Source: Clostridiales bacterium GWF2_38_85 (lineage in GTDB: Bacteria > Bacillota > Clostridia > Oscillospirales > CAG-382). Taken from it: 64,000 nucleotides of DNA. A program made the translations under genes and the position numbers. Under the pieces are notes generated by a model. It had not been told where the DNA came from and did no database searches. It saw nothing but the letters and a program-made list of their open reading frames with translations. Of this stretch, positions 55,058-63,899 are shown piece after piece (the first letter of the stretch is position 1; each line of letters starts with the position of its first letter). The stretch lies in contig MGOY01000032.1 of the NCBI GenBank assembly GCA_001797275.1, positions 147,633 to 211,632 of the forward strand. The letters are read 5' to 3'.

Positions 55058-55477
55058 TCAAAACTCAATATCATATCTTGTGCCATGATTAAAAAGCACT
55101 GCATCAGTCAGCTTTATTTTCAATAAACAAGTATTTTCATCTTCTTCGTTTGTGTGTCCATTATCATACCACTCGTCAAAAACTGTTCGAAGTTTTGACA
55201 TCATTTCGCTATTTTTTTCATCACGCACCCAACCGAGATTTTCACCAATAGCGTTTGCTGTAAACCACTCACAACAGATTGCAATTTGAGGATTTTTGTT
55301 TATTTGCTTAATTTTATTTGATAAAGCATATGTAACCGTATAAAACGCTCCATTTTCATAATAACTATTAACGATTCTTACAGCAGGGTGATTACCATCA
55401 ATAGTAGCAACAGACAAAAGCGTGTCATGTCCAAAACGCCTGTCCATTATTTCTTCTACTTCTTTTGTTATTTTCAT
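55058..55477 (-). CDS. Pyridoxamine 5'-phosphate oxidase-like protein
   Basis: A 139-residue split-barrel protein with the start ITKEVEEIMDRRF and the strand HPAVRIVNSYYENGAFYTVTYALSNKIKQINKNPQIAICCEWF, typical of the PNPOx-like flavin- or F420-binding family. The exact reaction is unknown. It overlaps the DUF3795 gene by 4 nt and precedes the GNAT gene by 13 nt. Confidence 0.85.
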   Translation of the reverse strand: MKITKEVEEIMDRRFGHDTLLSVATIDGNHPAVRIVNSYYENGAFYTVTYALSNKIKQINKNPQIAICCEWFTANAIGENLGWVRDEKNSEMMSKLRTVFDEWYDNGHTNEEDENTCLLKIKLTDAVLFNHGTRYDIEF

Positions 55478-55836
55478 TTCCTATTCTCCTTTGCCCATTT
55501 TTTGCATTGCTGTACTCTCGCACCTGGAGGGTTGTCGCCGTGATCGGGATCGGTGTAGGAGTATGCGTGGAGCTTGCCGCAGGTGGTTTTGTCGCAGGTG
55601 TCACATGGTGTGAAGCCGTTTGCATCCTTCTTTTTACAGTCACTTACACCACAATGCTCGGGAATATCAGGGCATTCGCCACAGTGCGTAAAGCCCTTAT
55701 CCTGACAGCATTTTGCCACAGGACATTCGCCGTGAAACGGGTGTCCGTTGGTTTCTATGCAACCACCGCAACCGCAGCTTTCTTTGTAGTCGCAACTTCC
55801 GCAAAGCAGACCGCATCTTGATTCGATTTTACTCAT
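55474..55836 (-). CDS. DUF3795 cysteine-rich protein
   Basis: A 120-residue protein with about 20 cysteines in CGLLCGSCDYKESCGCGGC, CPVAKCC and CGECPDIP patterns, the DUF3795 arrangement. It probably binds zinc or an iron-sulfur cluster; no function is known. The same domain is fused to a methyltransferase at 57723-58682. It follows the VOC gene by 15 nt and overlaps the PNPOx-like gene by 4 nt. Confidence 0.88.
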   Translation of the reverse strand: MSKIESRCGLLCGSCDYKESCGCGGCIETNGHPFHGECPVAKCCQDKGFTHCGECPDIPEHCGVSDCKKKDANGFTPCDTCDKTTCGKLHAYSYTDPDHGDNPPGARVQQCKKWAKENRK

Positions 55837-55851
55837 AACAAATCCTCCGTT

Positions 55852-56217
55852 TTAATTAAATATGCACCAGTGCACACCGAATTTATCTATAAGTGCGAAC
55901 ATGCATTTACTAAAAGGACATTCACCAATGGGGCCTACGATTTTCGCACCATCTTTTAACACTTCATAAGCGTGGTTTACTTTTTCAGCTTCATTTTCTT
56001 CAAAGTGAAAACAAAATTGCATATTATTTCCGATGATAATATCATCCGTTGATTCTGAAATGGCAAGTATCTGACCGTAGGAATTCAGCTCCACATGCGC
56101 ACAGCTTCCATCAGAATTTCTCCAGTCGTTACCTATTGTCGCATTAAAAGCTTTTTGATAAAGTTCAACCGCTTCTGCGCTATTTTTGACATACATCTGC
56201 ATCATTGATCTTTTCAT
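55852..56217 (-). CDS. VOC-family protein (PhnB/glyoxalase-like)
   Basis: A 121-residue VOC fold protein: MYVKNSAEAVELYQKAFNA, then HVELNSYGQILAISES and a C-terminal DKFGVHWCIFN. PhnB-like proteins often confer tolerance to small toxic compounds, but members differ widely. It heads the polycistron that runs to the WYL regulator at 51647, and the promoter with the shared element lies about 24-58 nt upstream of its start. Confidence 0.9.
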   Translation of the reverse strand: MKRSMMQMYVKNSAEAVELYQKAFNATIGNDWRNSDGSCAHVELNSYGQILAISESTDDIIIGNNMQFCFHFEENEAEKVNHAYEVLKDGAKIVGPIGECPFSKCMFALIDKFGVHWCIFN

Positions 56218-56240
56218 AAATACCCTCCGTTTTTGATTTT

Positions 56241-56275
56241 ATCATACCACACTAAACACGACAACAGTATGTCAT
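56241..56275 (-). promoter_or_regulatory. Promoter with shared 18-bp element (copy 1), before the VOC gene
   Basis: On the minus strand TATGAT (56246-56241) is preceded by a weak -35 (TACTGT) overlapped by the palindromic element at 56258-56275 (ACGACAACAGTATGTCAT on the plus strand). It matches copy 2 at 16 of 18 positions with identical 12-nt distance to the -10. It is the likely operator of a WYL regulator. Confidence 0.62.
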
Positions 56276-56287
56276 GTTTATATTATA

Positions 56288-56869
56288 TTAAAGGTTATAT
56301 TTATCCTTAAATTCTATTCTTGCAAGATTGGTGATTCTATCAATAAATTTACCCTTTGCGTCGGTGTAGCCGTCACGGTCATGCGCGTACTTTTCTTTTA
56401 AGGTAAGCTTCAGTTTTTCATACTCTTTTGATGTTTCGGGGTGAGTTATAAGATAATCACGGAAATACAACTCCCCATGGTCACCAATATTTCGCACATG
56501 AATATGAAATACTTGCCCCTCAAAACCCGTTGCTCCATAACCTTTTAGATACACAATAATATCTTTTGGCGGTGTGTTTACAACATATCCTTTGTCAACC
56601 ATAATCTCGGTTATTGCTGTAATGTCAGTGCTTTCTTTGATTTCAAGAAGAATATCCACCGTTGGCTTTGCCATAAGTCCTATAACGGCAGTGCTGCCGA
56701 TGTGGCTGATACGCAAAACTGCATCACCGAAAATCTCTTGTAAAAATGCCTTTTCTTCCTCGTAATACTGTTTCCATTTAGGATTGTGTTTTTCTATTAT
56801 TATCGGATAAAGTCTACCAAGCCTTTCTGCTTCACTTTTTGATGTAATATCAGTGAACTCATTACTCAT
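56288..56869 (-). CDS. GrpB family (UPF0157) nucleotidyltransferase-like protein
   Basis: A protein of about 193 residues with the GrpB signature: LYPIIIEKHNPKWKQYYEEE, ISHIGSTAVIGLMAKPTVDILLEI (nucleotidyltransferase-like GS...D.D), and RDYLITHPETSKEYEKLKL. Activity is unproven in the family, though a role in CoA metabolism or nucleotide transfer is often inferred. The frame extends to 56905, but ATG 56869 overlaps the WYL stop. It is the last gene before the copy-1 element. Confidence 0.88.
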   Translation of the reverse strand: MSNEFTDITSKSEAERLGRLYPIIIEKHNPKWKQYYEEEKAFLQEIFGDAVLRISHIGSTAVIGLMAKPTVDILLEIKESTDITAITEIMVDKGYVVNTPPKDIIVYLKGYGATGFEGQVFHIHVRNIGDHGELYFRDYLITHPETSKEYEKLKLTLKEKYAHDRDGYTDAKGKFIDRITNLARIEFKDKYNL

Positions 56870-57719
56870 GGTAGTTATCCTCATACTTTCCCTTAATCTT
56901 TTCAATCTCCGTTTTCATCTTTTCTACCATCTCGGGAGGATCAATCACTTCTACCTTGTTGCCAAAGCCAAGAAACCACAGCACCGCTTCATCAGAATTG
57001 GTAAATCCCCATTTAGTATACAATCTGCCGTCATCCATAACGGTAAAGGAGTCAGGACCGTATTCCTCCACAAGGCGGTATTTTATCGACGGATCGTAAA
57101 GTGTTGTAATCAGGTAATCATCTGTCATATGGCTACCAAACTGCTTCTTTTCATCGGGTATTTCACGAAGGCTATATGGTTCGTCAGTGACGCTCAGCTC
57201 CCATAATCTGCGCAGCTTATACATGCGAAAATCCTGTCGTTCTCGGCAAAATCCGAAGACATACCAATCCGACCATTTGAACACGATCAGATACGGCCGA
57301 ACACGGATTGCCGTCTTGATTTGCTCGATTTTTAAGGCAAGAGCATCCTTATAAAAGGAGGACAAGTCAATCATCATATGATCAGACAACCTAACGGCAG
57401 TCTCACCACCGATTTTACTTGCAAGCTTGTCCGCACTTGACGAGTTGGAAACGCTGTCAAGAGATTTTAGCCCTGTGAATATTGCCGATAGCTCCTCCTC
57501 TGTAAACACTGTTGTGTCAAGGCTAAAGCCATCCATGATGGCAATACCGCCGCCCGAACCCTGCATCGTCACAATCGGAATACCAGCCTTGCAGATATCC
57601 TCTATGTCACGGTTAATCGTCCGCCGTGACACTTCAAACTTCTCCGCAAGATATGGAGCAGTGACTTGTTTATTCTGTTGCAATTCGGTGATGATACCGA
57701 TTAGGCGATCAATTTTCAT
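56862..57719 (-). CDS. WYL-domain (YafY-type) transcriptional regulator, intact
   Basis: The 285-residue protein has an intact N-terminal HTH (LAEKFEVSRRTINRDIEDIC), a WYL domain (about 140-215: RPYLIVFKWSDWYVFGFC) and a C-terminal WCX extension. It is a paralog of the regulator at 51647 and, unlike that one, keeps the recognition helix. It starts just 3 nt behind the broken DUF3795-methyltransferase gene and ends coupled to grpB. The VOC promoter with its palindrome lies one gene downstream and is its likely target. Confidence 0.92.
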   Translation of the reverse strand: MKIDRLIGIITELQQNKQVTAPYLAEKFEVSRRTINRDIEDICKAGIPIVTMQGSGGGIAIMDGFSLDTTVFTEEELSAIFTGLKSLDSVSNSSSADKLASKIGGETAVRLSDHMMIDLSSFYKDALALKIEQIKTAIRVRPYLIVFKWSDWYVFGFCRERQDFRMYKLRRLWELSVTDEPYSLREIPDEKKQFGSHMTDDYLITTLYDPSIKYRLVEEYGPDSFTVMDDGRLYTKWGFTNSDEAVLWFLGFGNKVEVIDPPEMVEKMKTEIEKIKGKYEDNYHE

Positions 57720-57722
57720 ATG

Positions 57723-58682
57723 CTATAATTTCCTTGCCACAAAAATGTGGGCAAACTTTGTTTCAAACTGCTTTTCGAGCAACAGCCTTGCGGCTTTTAT
57801 ATATCCTGTTATATCATTTGGGTTGTCGGGATAGATTTTAATTTTTCTGTTACCAATATCTATATATTCATTTTGGTTTTTATCAATGGAAATAACAAAT
57901 CTACCGCCTGATTTAAGCAGTCCGGCAACTTTGTTAATGGCAGTCAGCTTGTCCTCAATATGCATAAAGGTGATTGATGAATAAATCATATTAAACTGTT
58001 CTTCAAAGGCATATACCATAAAATCAGCGCAAATAAGATTGATGTTCTAGAAAGCAAAAAGATTTTCTTTTGCACGCTCAATCGTTTTCGTTGAAATATC
58101 AATGCCTGTGAATTGCTTGCATAGAGGTGCAACCTGCATTGCAAGTCTGCCTGTTCCGACACCGATTTCAAGTATGTTTTTATCTGTTGATAACTGCAAT
58201 TCATCAATAAACGCCTGTCCATCCCACTTATTCATGTATTCTTTCAGTGGTGCAGGATCATGAACAGGATCGTTGTTTTCATCAATTAAGGTATCGTAAT
58301 GTTCTTTTGGAAGAACACAGCCGTGTTTTATCATCGCTATGATTTCATCCTCAGTTTCACATTTATCATAATCTCCAACGAGTTGACCGTCATAGTGATA
58401 GACAATGCCGTTTTTCTTGTTTTGTAGCAAACATTTTGTGAGCTCTTCCGTACCGTATTCTTTGGCAAAACGTGCAAAGGCTCGGATGCGTGCCTTATCT
58501 AACATACTACCTTGGCAGGGGAATTCATCACATTCCCAACAACCGTTCAACTCCTTTTCACGGCAACAATTATAATTCTTGCACCAACCGTGAATATCAC
58601 AGCCACCAGCCTGACAACCGATACAATTATCGTTCTCGGAGCAGACACAGCACGCAAGCCCGCAATAGGCGATATTATTCAT
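57723..58682 (-). pseudogene. DUF3795-methyltransferase fusion gene split by one amber codon
   Basis: Two open stretches in the same frame are separated by a single TAG (58049-58047). The first part (211 aa) carries a DUF3795 Cys-rich domain (CGLACCVC, CIGCQAGGCD, about 1-60), a middle region and the start of a SAM methyltransferase (ILEIGVGTGRLAM). The second continues without a gap: ICADFMVYAFEEQFN, a YSSITFMHI strand and GGRFVISID. With CAG as the ancestral codon the protein is about 319 aa. One nonsense mutation is the plain reading. UAG suppression is possible but unsupported here. Confidence 0.85.
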
Positions 58683-59449
58683 CTCAATAATTCCTCTGCT
58701 TCCTTCAAATACAATCCTACATCCTCAGGGCAATGCGCATCAGATACAGTGATAATCTGTACATTATGCAGTTTCATTGCAGAAATCATATCGGAATTCA
58801 TGCCGATTTCTGCATCTGTTCGCCTGTGTATACCACTACTTTGTTCGGCATACATATGATTTTCCGAAAGCACTTTTGCAAGTTCTTCATAGTAGGGTAA
58901 AAGCGAAAAGGACGGCTTATGTCCGAATAGCTTTATACAGTCGGGATGAGCAATGCCGTTGAAAATACCGCTTTTTACAAGGTCAACAGCGGTTTCAAAA
59001 TACTGCAGGTAGCATTTATCTACATCTTCACCTTCCCAAAATTCAGTTTTATGATCAAAAGCAAAATTGCCAATGAAATGCACGCTTCCAACAAGAAAAT
59101 TAAGCCCTTTATTCCGAGTAAGATCGCAGACAAGATTTTCGTACTCTTTGAAGTAACAAACCTCAATTCCAAAGCGTATTTTTATAGGGTAGTTTTGATT
59201 CCTGACCTTGTCAATCAGTTGAAGATAATTAGATAACCTTAAAACGCCCGCTTTTCTATGAAACCACTTGTCAATATAATCAGAGTAAGCACACGCCGAG
59301 TCGTACATCGGTACAAATTCCGAAAAGCGGTAGCAATGTTCAAGTAGCCATATTTCATCTATATCTTTATTTATGGCTGTTTTTACAAACTCATTTATCC
59401 ATTCAAGCGTGTATGGACCTCGTTCAATATGTATGTGTGCATCAATCAT
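58679..59449 (-). CDS. PHP-domain phosphoesterase (histidinol-phosphatase-like)
   Basis: The N-terminal metal motif DAHIHIERG and GSVHFIGNFAFDHK, IAHPDCIKLFG and the final ITVSDAHCPEDVG line up with PHP hydrolases of the HisK type. The 256-residue protein could be histidinol phosphatase or a related phosphoesterase; with no his genes nearby, the latter is more likely. It overlaps the amber-split gene and the GNAT gene by 4 nt on each side. Confidence 0.85.
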   Translation of the reverse strand: MIDAHIHIERGPYTLEWINEFVKTAINKDIDEIWLLEHCYRFSEFVPMYDSACAYSDYIDKWFHRKAGVLRLSNYLQLIDKVRNQNYPIKIRFGIEVCYFKEYENLVCDLTRNKGLNFLVGSVHFIGNFAFDHKTEFWEGEDVDKCYLQYFETAVDLVKSGIFNGIAHPDCIKLFGHKPSFSLLPYYEELAKVLSENHMYAEQSSGIHRRTDAEIGMNSDMISAMKLHNVQIITVSDAHCPEDVGLYLKEAEELLR

Positions 59450-60042
59450 ATTGTTTTTTCCTCCAACATTTTTCTCATAATAACTTGCTCGTCACAGATC
59501 GCAACTTCTTTAAATTCGAACTTATCATATAATCTGGTGGGGCCGTTGTAATCGTAGTACACACGGTCTTTTTCTGCTCTGGCATATCCCTCAACCGCTG
59601 TATGTTTTCCTGCTTTTGCATCGTCAATCACACGTTCCAGTAATGCAGAAGCAATCCCCATGCCACGGTATTCGGGTGCTATTGCAAAGCAAATCACAGA
59701 CATAGTTTTACCGCAAGCGTTTTGTCGGGCAAAGTCGGGGATGCGACTGAGGTAATCGTCCATATTTCCGGCGTTGCACCATGCAATAGCTTTGTTATCA
59801 TCAAAAGCAAGATAGCCGTGTATTTTTTCTTGTTCTAACAAATGCACAGCATATCTGCGAAGTACGCCTTTTATATCATTGCCAAATTCACTAACCATCT
59901 GCCGTTCGGTTTCGGCATCCATGCTACCACCGGTGCAATAACACGGGCCGCAAGGATTGTTATCAGAAAAGGCTCGATTATCAAAGAAATCCAGATAATC
60001 CAGTATAAGATCATGTGTTAGCGGTTTTATTATAAGGTTCAT
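59446..60042 (-). CDS. GNAT acetyltransferase (paralog of the 54457 gene)
   Basis: The GNAT acetyl-CoA loop is IAPEYRGMGIASALLERVIDDAK. The N-terminal block IIKPLTHDLILDYLDFFDNRAFSDNNP is shared with the GNAT at 54457. The 198-residue protein contains an N-terminal extension with a conserved CYC. Its start lies 32 nt inside the APH-like gene, so the two are coupled. Substrate is unknown. Confidence 0.9.
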   Translation of the reverse strand: MNLIIKPLTHDLILDYLDFFDNRAFSDNNPCGPCYCTGGSMDAETERQMVSEFGNDIKGVLRRYAVHLLEQEKIHGYLAFDDNKAIAWCNAGNMDDYLSRIPDFARQNACGKTMSVICFAIAPEYRGMGIASALLERVIDDAKAGKHTAVEGYARAEKDRVYYDYNGPTRLYDKFEFKEVAICDEQVIMRKMLEEKTI

Positions 60043-60898
60043 TGTGTAGCATCCTTTCCACGGCTTTCAAAAGCTTGCCGCTTCTTATTTGTTCTATGTA
60101 TTTCAAAGCCCAGTTAGGCATTATTTCCTTATTACAAGCAAAAAATAATGTAGTAATGGCACTTGCCACATCGTCAATTAGCTTTTCACTTTCGTCAAAC
60201 GATCCATATTCCTCTAAAAATACGGTTTTGGCTGCATCTCCAAGTGAATAGGTAACATTACGAATATCAGCATACACATAACCTTTGCCAAGCAAATTAT
60301 AATCAAACATAAATGCGGTCGACTTATCTTTTGCTATGATGAAATTCGTGTAATAAAAATCGTTATAGGTAAGAGTTCTTTGCACTTGTGTGATTTTACT
60401 TTTTATTGCTTCAAAGTTGATTTCCATTAATGCCCAAACAGGATTATCAACGGTATTAGTTTTGCCGGCAATAATTTTTATGTTTTCAAGGGTTATACAA
60501 TCAGTTTCATCATACATCCTCTCGCCATGCTCGGATACATAGGCTTTTCCTTTGCTATGTAAGTGCTTGTACCATTTTGCAAGTGCAGCCATTACGGACG
60601 GATCGTCCATATCTTCAACGATACCAAGCCGGTAATCCTTGCTTTGCTCTATGTCCTCCATAAGCAAAGCACAATCGGTTTTTGCAATGATTTCAAGTGT
60701 TTGTACACCCAGCGTGTGCAAAATCTCATAATTTTTAATTTCTCTGCGATCGCTTTCTTTTTCAAAGTATTTGAGAACATACGAAATGCCATCACAGCAG
60801 GTAACACGATATACCGAAACACTGTCCTTTGAACGGATTTCGGTCAGTGCGTTATAATTGATATTCATTTTGTTAAGTTGATTTGTGATGCAAGTCAT
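60011..60898 (-). CDS. Aminoglycoside phosphotransferase-like kinase (weak active-site match)
   Basis: A 295-residue protein kinase-like APH fold: YVLKYFEKESDRREIKNYEIL supplies the lysine and glutamate pair, the catalytic loop reads TYNDFYYTNFI (D with N five residues on, where APHs usually have HGDxxxxN), and FDYNLLGKG supplies the metal aspartate. It likely phosphorylates a small molecule; the changed loop makes antibiotic resistance uncertain. It lies in the minus-strand array, 15 nt after the DUF1848 gene's start in transcript order. Confidence 0.78.
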   Translation of the reverse strand: MTCITNQLNKMNINYNALTEIRSKDSVSVYRVTCCDGISYVLKYFEKESDRREIKNYEILHTLGVQTLEIIAKTDCALLMEDIEQSKDYRLGIVEDMDDPSVMAALAKWYKHLHSKGKAYVSEHGERMYDETDCITLENIKIIAGKTNTVDNPVWALMEINFEAIKSKITQVQRTLTYNDFYYTNFIIAKDKSTAFMFDYNLLGKGYVYADIRNVTYSLGDAAKTVFLEEYGSFDESEKLIDDVASAITTLFFACNKEIMPNWALKYIEQIRSGKLLKAVERMLHNEPYNKTANT

Positions 60899-60912
60899 TT
60901 CTAAAACCTCTT

Positions 60913-61839
60913 CTAAAACAATTTCATCTGTTCCTGTCTGTTTGATTCCACTTTTCTATCCGTAATCTTTTCACCGTCAGAAACTTTACCGATGAGAAGC
61001 TCGCTTTCGGGGTTATGGGATTCGTGTCGACGGAGTGTTGTGGTAAAGCTGTCGTTTGCGTAGCAGTAAACACAGCCATTTAGGCAGGTGTTATAAGCGC
61101 CAATGTCGATGCTTTCTACGCAACTGCAACCTTCTCGTTGGTTCTTATCCGCTTTGTTGTTCAGCGGACAACCTATGATTTTTTCGATGCGCTCACGGTC
61201 GATACAGCTTGATCGTCCGATTCCGTATTTCGTCAAATCGTCCTTTTCACAGCAAGCGACGGCACTCAGTCCGTATTCCGTGGCAGTAACACCGATATAT
61301 TCCGAAAGTTCCGCTATTTCATTGGCAGTTATGGTGCGAATGTGCGGTGTTTTAAGCTTCGGATACATATCCACGAAACTGATCGTTACCGTATCCGTAT
61401 AGAACGAAAGCCTTTCGCACATCCGGCGGAACTGGGTTTTGTGATATTCCACCGTAAAATCGTCATTTAGAATAATGGGATCATACCTCCACACCACACA
61501 CTCACGCCCGATGCGTTTCGACAGGGTGATGAAGGTATCTTCGATTTCCGATTTCGGACGGAGATTTTGCTCAATATTCTTGCCGTAGGGTGTCAGCGTA
61601 AACTGAAAATAGTAATTATATCCCAGAGCGTCCAGTTCATCAAGATGAAGAAGCATATTCGCTGCATCCTTGGTCCAGAACGCAATGCATTCCACAATAT
61701 CCGGAGACAGCGAAATTTGTGAAACTTGAGCATGGCTTATGGGATTGCGCGTCAGCACATAGCCCGCCCGAATGCGGTTCATGAACCACTGTGCATAATA
61801 GCACGGAATATCCGTACGCCGTGAAGCAGAGAGGATCAT
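60913..61839 (-). CDS. DUF1848 radical SAM-like protein
   Basis: The protein begins MILSASRRTDIPCYYAQWF, the DUF1848 signature. Near the C-terminus it has CSCVESIDIGAYNTCLNGCVYCYAN, where CxxxCxxC-like cysteines can bind a cluster. The fold is thought to be related to radical SAM enzymes with the cluster site moved toward the C-terminus. Length 308 aa is usual. It overlaps the methyltransferase gene upstream by 4 nt. Confidence 0.88.
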   Translation of the reverse strand: MILSASRRTDIPCYYAQWFMNRIRAGYVLTRNPISHAQVSQISLSPDIVECIAFWTKDAANMLLHLDELDALGYNYYFQFTLTPYGKNIEQNLRPKSEIEDTFITLSKRIGRECVVWRYDPIILNDDFTVEYHKTQFRRMCERLSFYTDTVTISFVDMYPKLKTPHIRTITANEIAELSEYIGVTATEYGLSAVACCEKDDLTKYGIGRSSCIDRERIEKIIGCPLNNKADKNQREGCSCVESIDIGAYNTCLNGCVYCYANDSFTTTLRRHESHNPESELLIGKVSDGEKITDRKVESNRQEQMKLF

Positions 61840-62576
61840 AGCTTGTCCGCCTTTGTCATAAATGGCAAATCGGTAATATCCTCACATTGATGCTCAAGAT
61901 AACCCGAAATTACAAAGCCGGAAGCGATCTGTCCACCGATATAATCCTGCATTGAATGACCGAATTCCACCCAGTCGCTTTGTTCCGGATGCTCTGACGA
62001 AATATATGGCATACGGTTGACCGCTTTATAATAACCGCCATTATCATCGTTTACGAAATCACATACATAAGCAATCGGATTCGGTGCGGCAAGAATGAAA
62101 GAACCGCCTTTCCGCAACACCCGATAACACTCCTTAAAAACCGTTATCACATCCGGAACATAAAACAAGGAAGCCGGATTGATAACATAATCGAAGCTGT
62201 CGTCTGGAAATCGTGAAAGATCATTCATATTACCGTGTTCAATGCTTATGTTTAATCCATATTCATAAGCCATATATCTGTCTTTATCTAGCATTTTTTC
62301 GGAGATGTCAATGACTGTAACATTTACACCGGCAACTGCAAGTAACGGAGCTTGCAATCCTCCGGCTCCTGCAAGGCATAAAACATCTTTACCGCTTATA
62401 TCTTTTATCCATTCTGGCGGCACTCTTTTACTTATTCCGAGGTATAGTTCAAGCTTGCCGTTTCGTGCGTTTTCCATCTGCTCTGGAGTGGCACAAGCAG
62501 ACCAACACACCTGTTTATCAACAAGATCGTTCATGTTGGTTTCTATTTGATTGAAAACGTTTTTCATATCAATCAT
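61836..62576 (-). CDS. Class I SAM-dependent methyltransferase
   Basis: Motif I is DVLCLAGAGGLQAPLLA, followed by VTVIDISEKMLDKD (motif II acidic end) and DSFDYVINPASLFYV (motif IV). These define a class I methyltransferase of the UbiE/MerR-associated type. The substrate is unknown. ATG at 62567 (residue 4) is an alternative start, and no strong ribosome site is seen. It lies between DUF1848 and APH-like genes. Confidence 0.9.
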   Translation of the reverse strand: MIDMKNVFNQIETNMNDLVDKQVCWSACATPEQMENARNGKLELYLGISKRVPPEWIKDISGKDVLCLAGAGGLQAPLLAVAGVNVTVIDISEKMLDKDRYMAYEYGLNISIEHGNMNDLSRFPDDSFDYVINPASLFYVPDVITVFKECYRVLRKGGSFILAAPNPIAYVCDFVNDDNGGYYKAVNRMPYISSEHPEQSDWVEFGHSMQDYIGGQIASGFVISGYLEHQCEDITDLPFMTKADKL

Positions 62577-62588
62577 TCGCTTTCATAT

Positions 62589-63509
62589 TTACAACTGTAT
62601 TTTTTCATACATCCGTTTTCGTAAATCGTCAAGACACTTGAATTCCTCGGGTTTGCCGAGGTGTTCATTAACCACATCGTCACCGAAATTATGTATCAAC
62701 ACACCATCAAAGCAAATTTCCGTAAGCCTGTCAAGCCCGATATCACCGAAAAAACCTTTCATCAGGTGCTTATCAAATCGGAAAAAATCAATAGCTACAA
62801 GTGCGTATTCATAACACACAGGTGCAAGAACAGCATCGGCAAAATCGATTATATAAAGCTCACTGTTGTCGAAAACGATTACATTGTCTCCAAAAAGGTC
62901 GCCATGCACAAAAACGCTTGTGGAATAACAATGATCCTTTATATATGACAAGCGCTCCTTTCGAAACCTTTCCGGGAACTCAGCAAAACGAGATTTCACA
63001 TATTCGTCGCTAAAAATATCAATGTCATTGAACGGTTCGCAAGGCGTGTTCATGGCATCGGAAATTTGGCGGAGCTGCTGCCCGGCGTTAATTTTCATAT
63101 CAGGAGTCATTTCTTTGTCTGCTTTAAGAAATTCCTGCCCGTTTATGTATTCGGTTATTAAATATCCGAAGCGATATTTATCACAAATAAAACCGTCGGC
63201 AATAACCTTAGGAGCGGCAATACCGAGAGCATTTGCACGTTTCGAAGCAAAAATCTCGGTTTTCATGTCGGGTGTCTGGTCTTTCCCACTTTCTTTCGGC
63301 GCAAAAATTTTTATTACATAATCGCCGACCCGGAACACCGCATTTGTTCCGGGTGTGAGATTTTTAATTTCTGCTTTCGACAGATTTTCTTTCTGCATTA
63401 TGTATCTGACAAGCGGTGTGAAAGCAGAAATTGACTGAAATACCTGCCCCCAATCCTGCCAGCTATTAATTTGCTCGGTAAATAGGTTCATCGTCTTATT
63501 CACTTTCAT
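62589..63509 (-). CDS. Aminoglycoside phosphotransferase-like kinase with intact active site
   Basis: The 306-residue APH-fold kinase has VIKIFA (lysine), the catalytic loop SVFVHGDLFGDNVIVFD with the full HGDxxxxN pattern, and LYIIDFADA for metal binding. It likely phosphorylates an antibiotic-like or cell metabolite; the drug cannot be read from sequence. It overlaps the frameshifted GNAT gene by 14 nt. Confidence 0.85.
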   Translation of the reverse strand: MKVNKTMNLFTEQINSWQDWGQVFQSISAFTPLVRYIMQKENLSKAEIKNLTPGTNAVFRVGDYVIKIFAPKESGKDQTPDMKTEIFASKRANALGIAAPKVIADGFICDKYRFGYLITEYINGQEFLKADKEMTPDMKINAGQQLRQISDAMNTPCEPFNDIDIFSDEYVKSRFAEFPERFRKERLSYIKDHCYSTSVFVHGDLFGDNVIVFDNSELYIIDFADAVLAPVCYEYALVAIDFFRFDKHLMKGFFGDIGLDRLTEICFDGVLIHNFGDDVVNEHLGKPEEFKCLDDLRKRMYEKIQL

Positions 63510-63899
63510 AAGTCTGCATCTGTCCGCAGAGCATATTAAAAAATCTGAAACGGGTGTAAAACGTTTTCAACTTTTCTTCGTATACAACAGAGATCATGTA
63601 AATATACCGCTCTTTTAATCTGGCAATCATGCAGTTCATCAATTCTGTTCCAATACCCTTTCCCTGATAGTCAGGGTGAATCATCAAATCCTGTATATAC
63701 GCGTCAGTCACACCGTTAGAAACAGAATCAATATAGCCGATCAGGCGTTCTTCGTCATAGACAGTAATATGAAAATATGAGGTCATGCATGGATTTTTAT
63801 ATACGTTCTCCATGCGGTCCAACCAACCGCTTCACGCAGATCGGCGATTGCCTTAGCGGATGCTGATTTATTTTCTACATAGGTTATACCAATTGACAT
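63496..63899 (-). pseudogene. GNAT acetyltransferase gene with a frameshift
   Basis: From ATG 63899 (GGGAGG 7 nt upstream) a GNAT N-terminus is read: MSIGITYVENKSASAKAI, DLREAVGWT. It then leaves the frame near 63810, and the rest (RMENVYKNPCMTS, HPDYQGKGIGTELMN) continues in the next frame to 63496. The full length is 404 nt, one short of a multiple of three, so a 1-nt deletion around 63812-63820 fits. The 108-codon second part could start at a downstream TTG, but would lack the first strand and helix of the fold. Confidence 0.75.

Noticed and set aside
60011..63509. Calling the two APH-fold kinases antibiotic-resistance genes
   Set aside because: The fold is shared by many kinases of ordinary metabolites, and one has an altered catalytic loop; sequence alone does not show drug modification.
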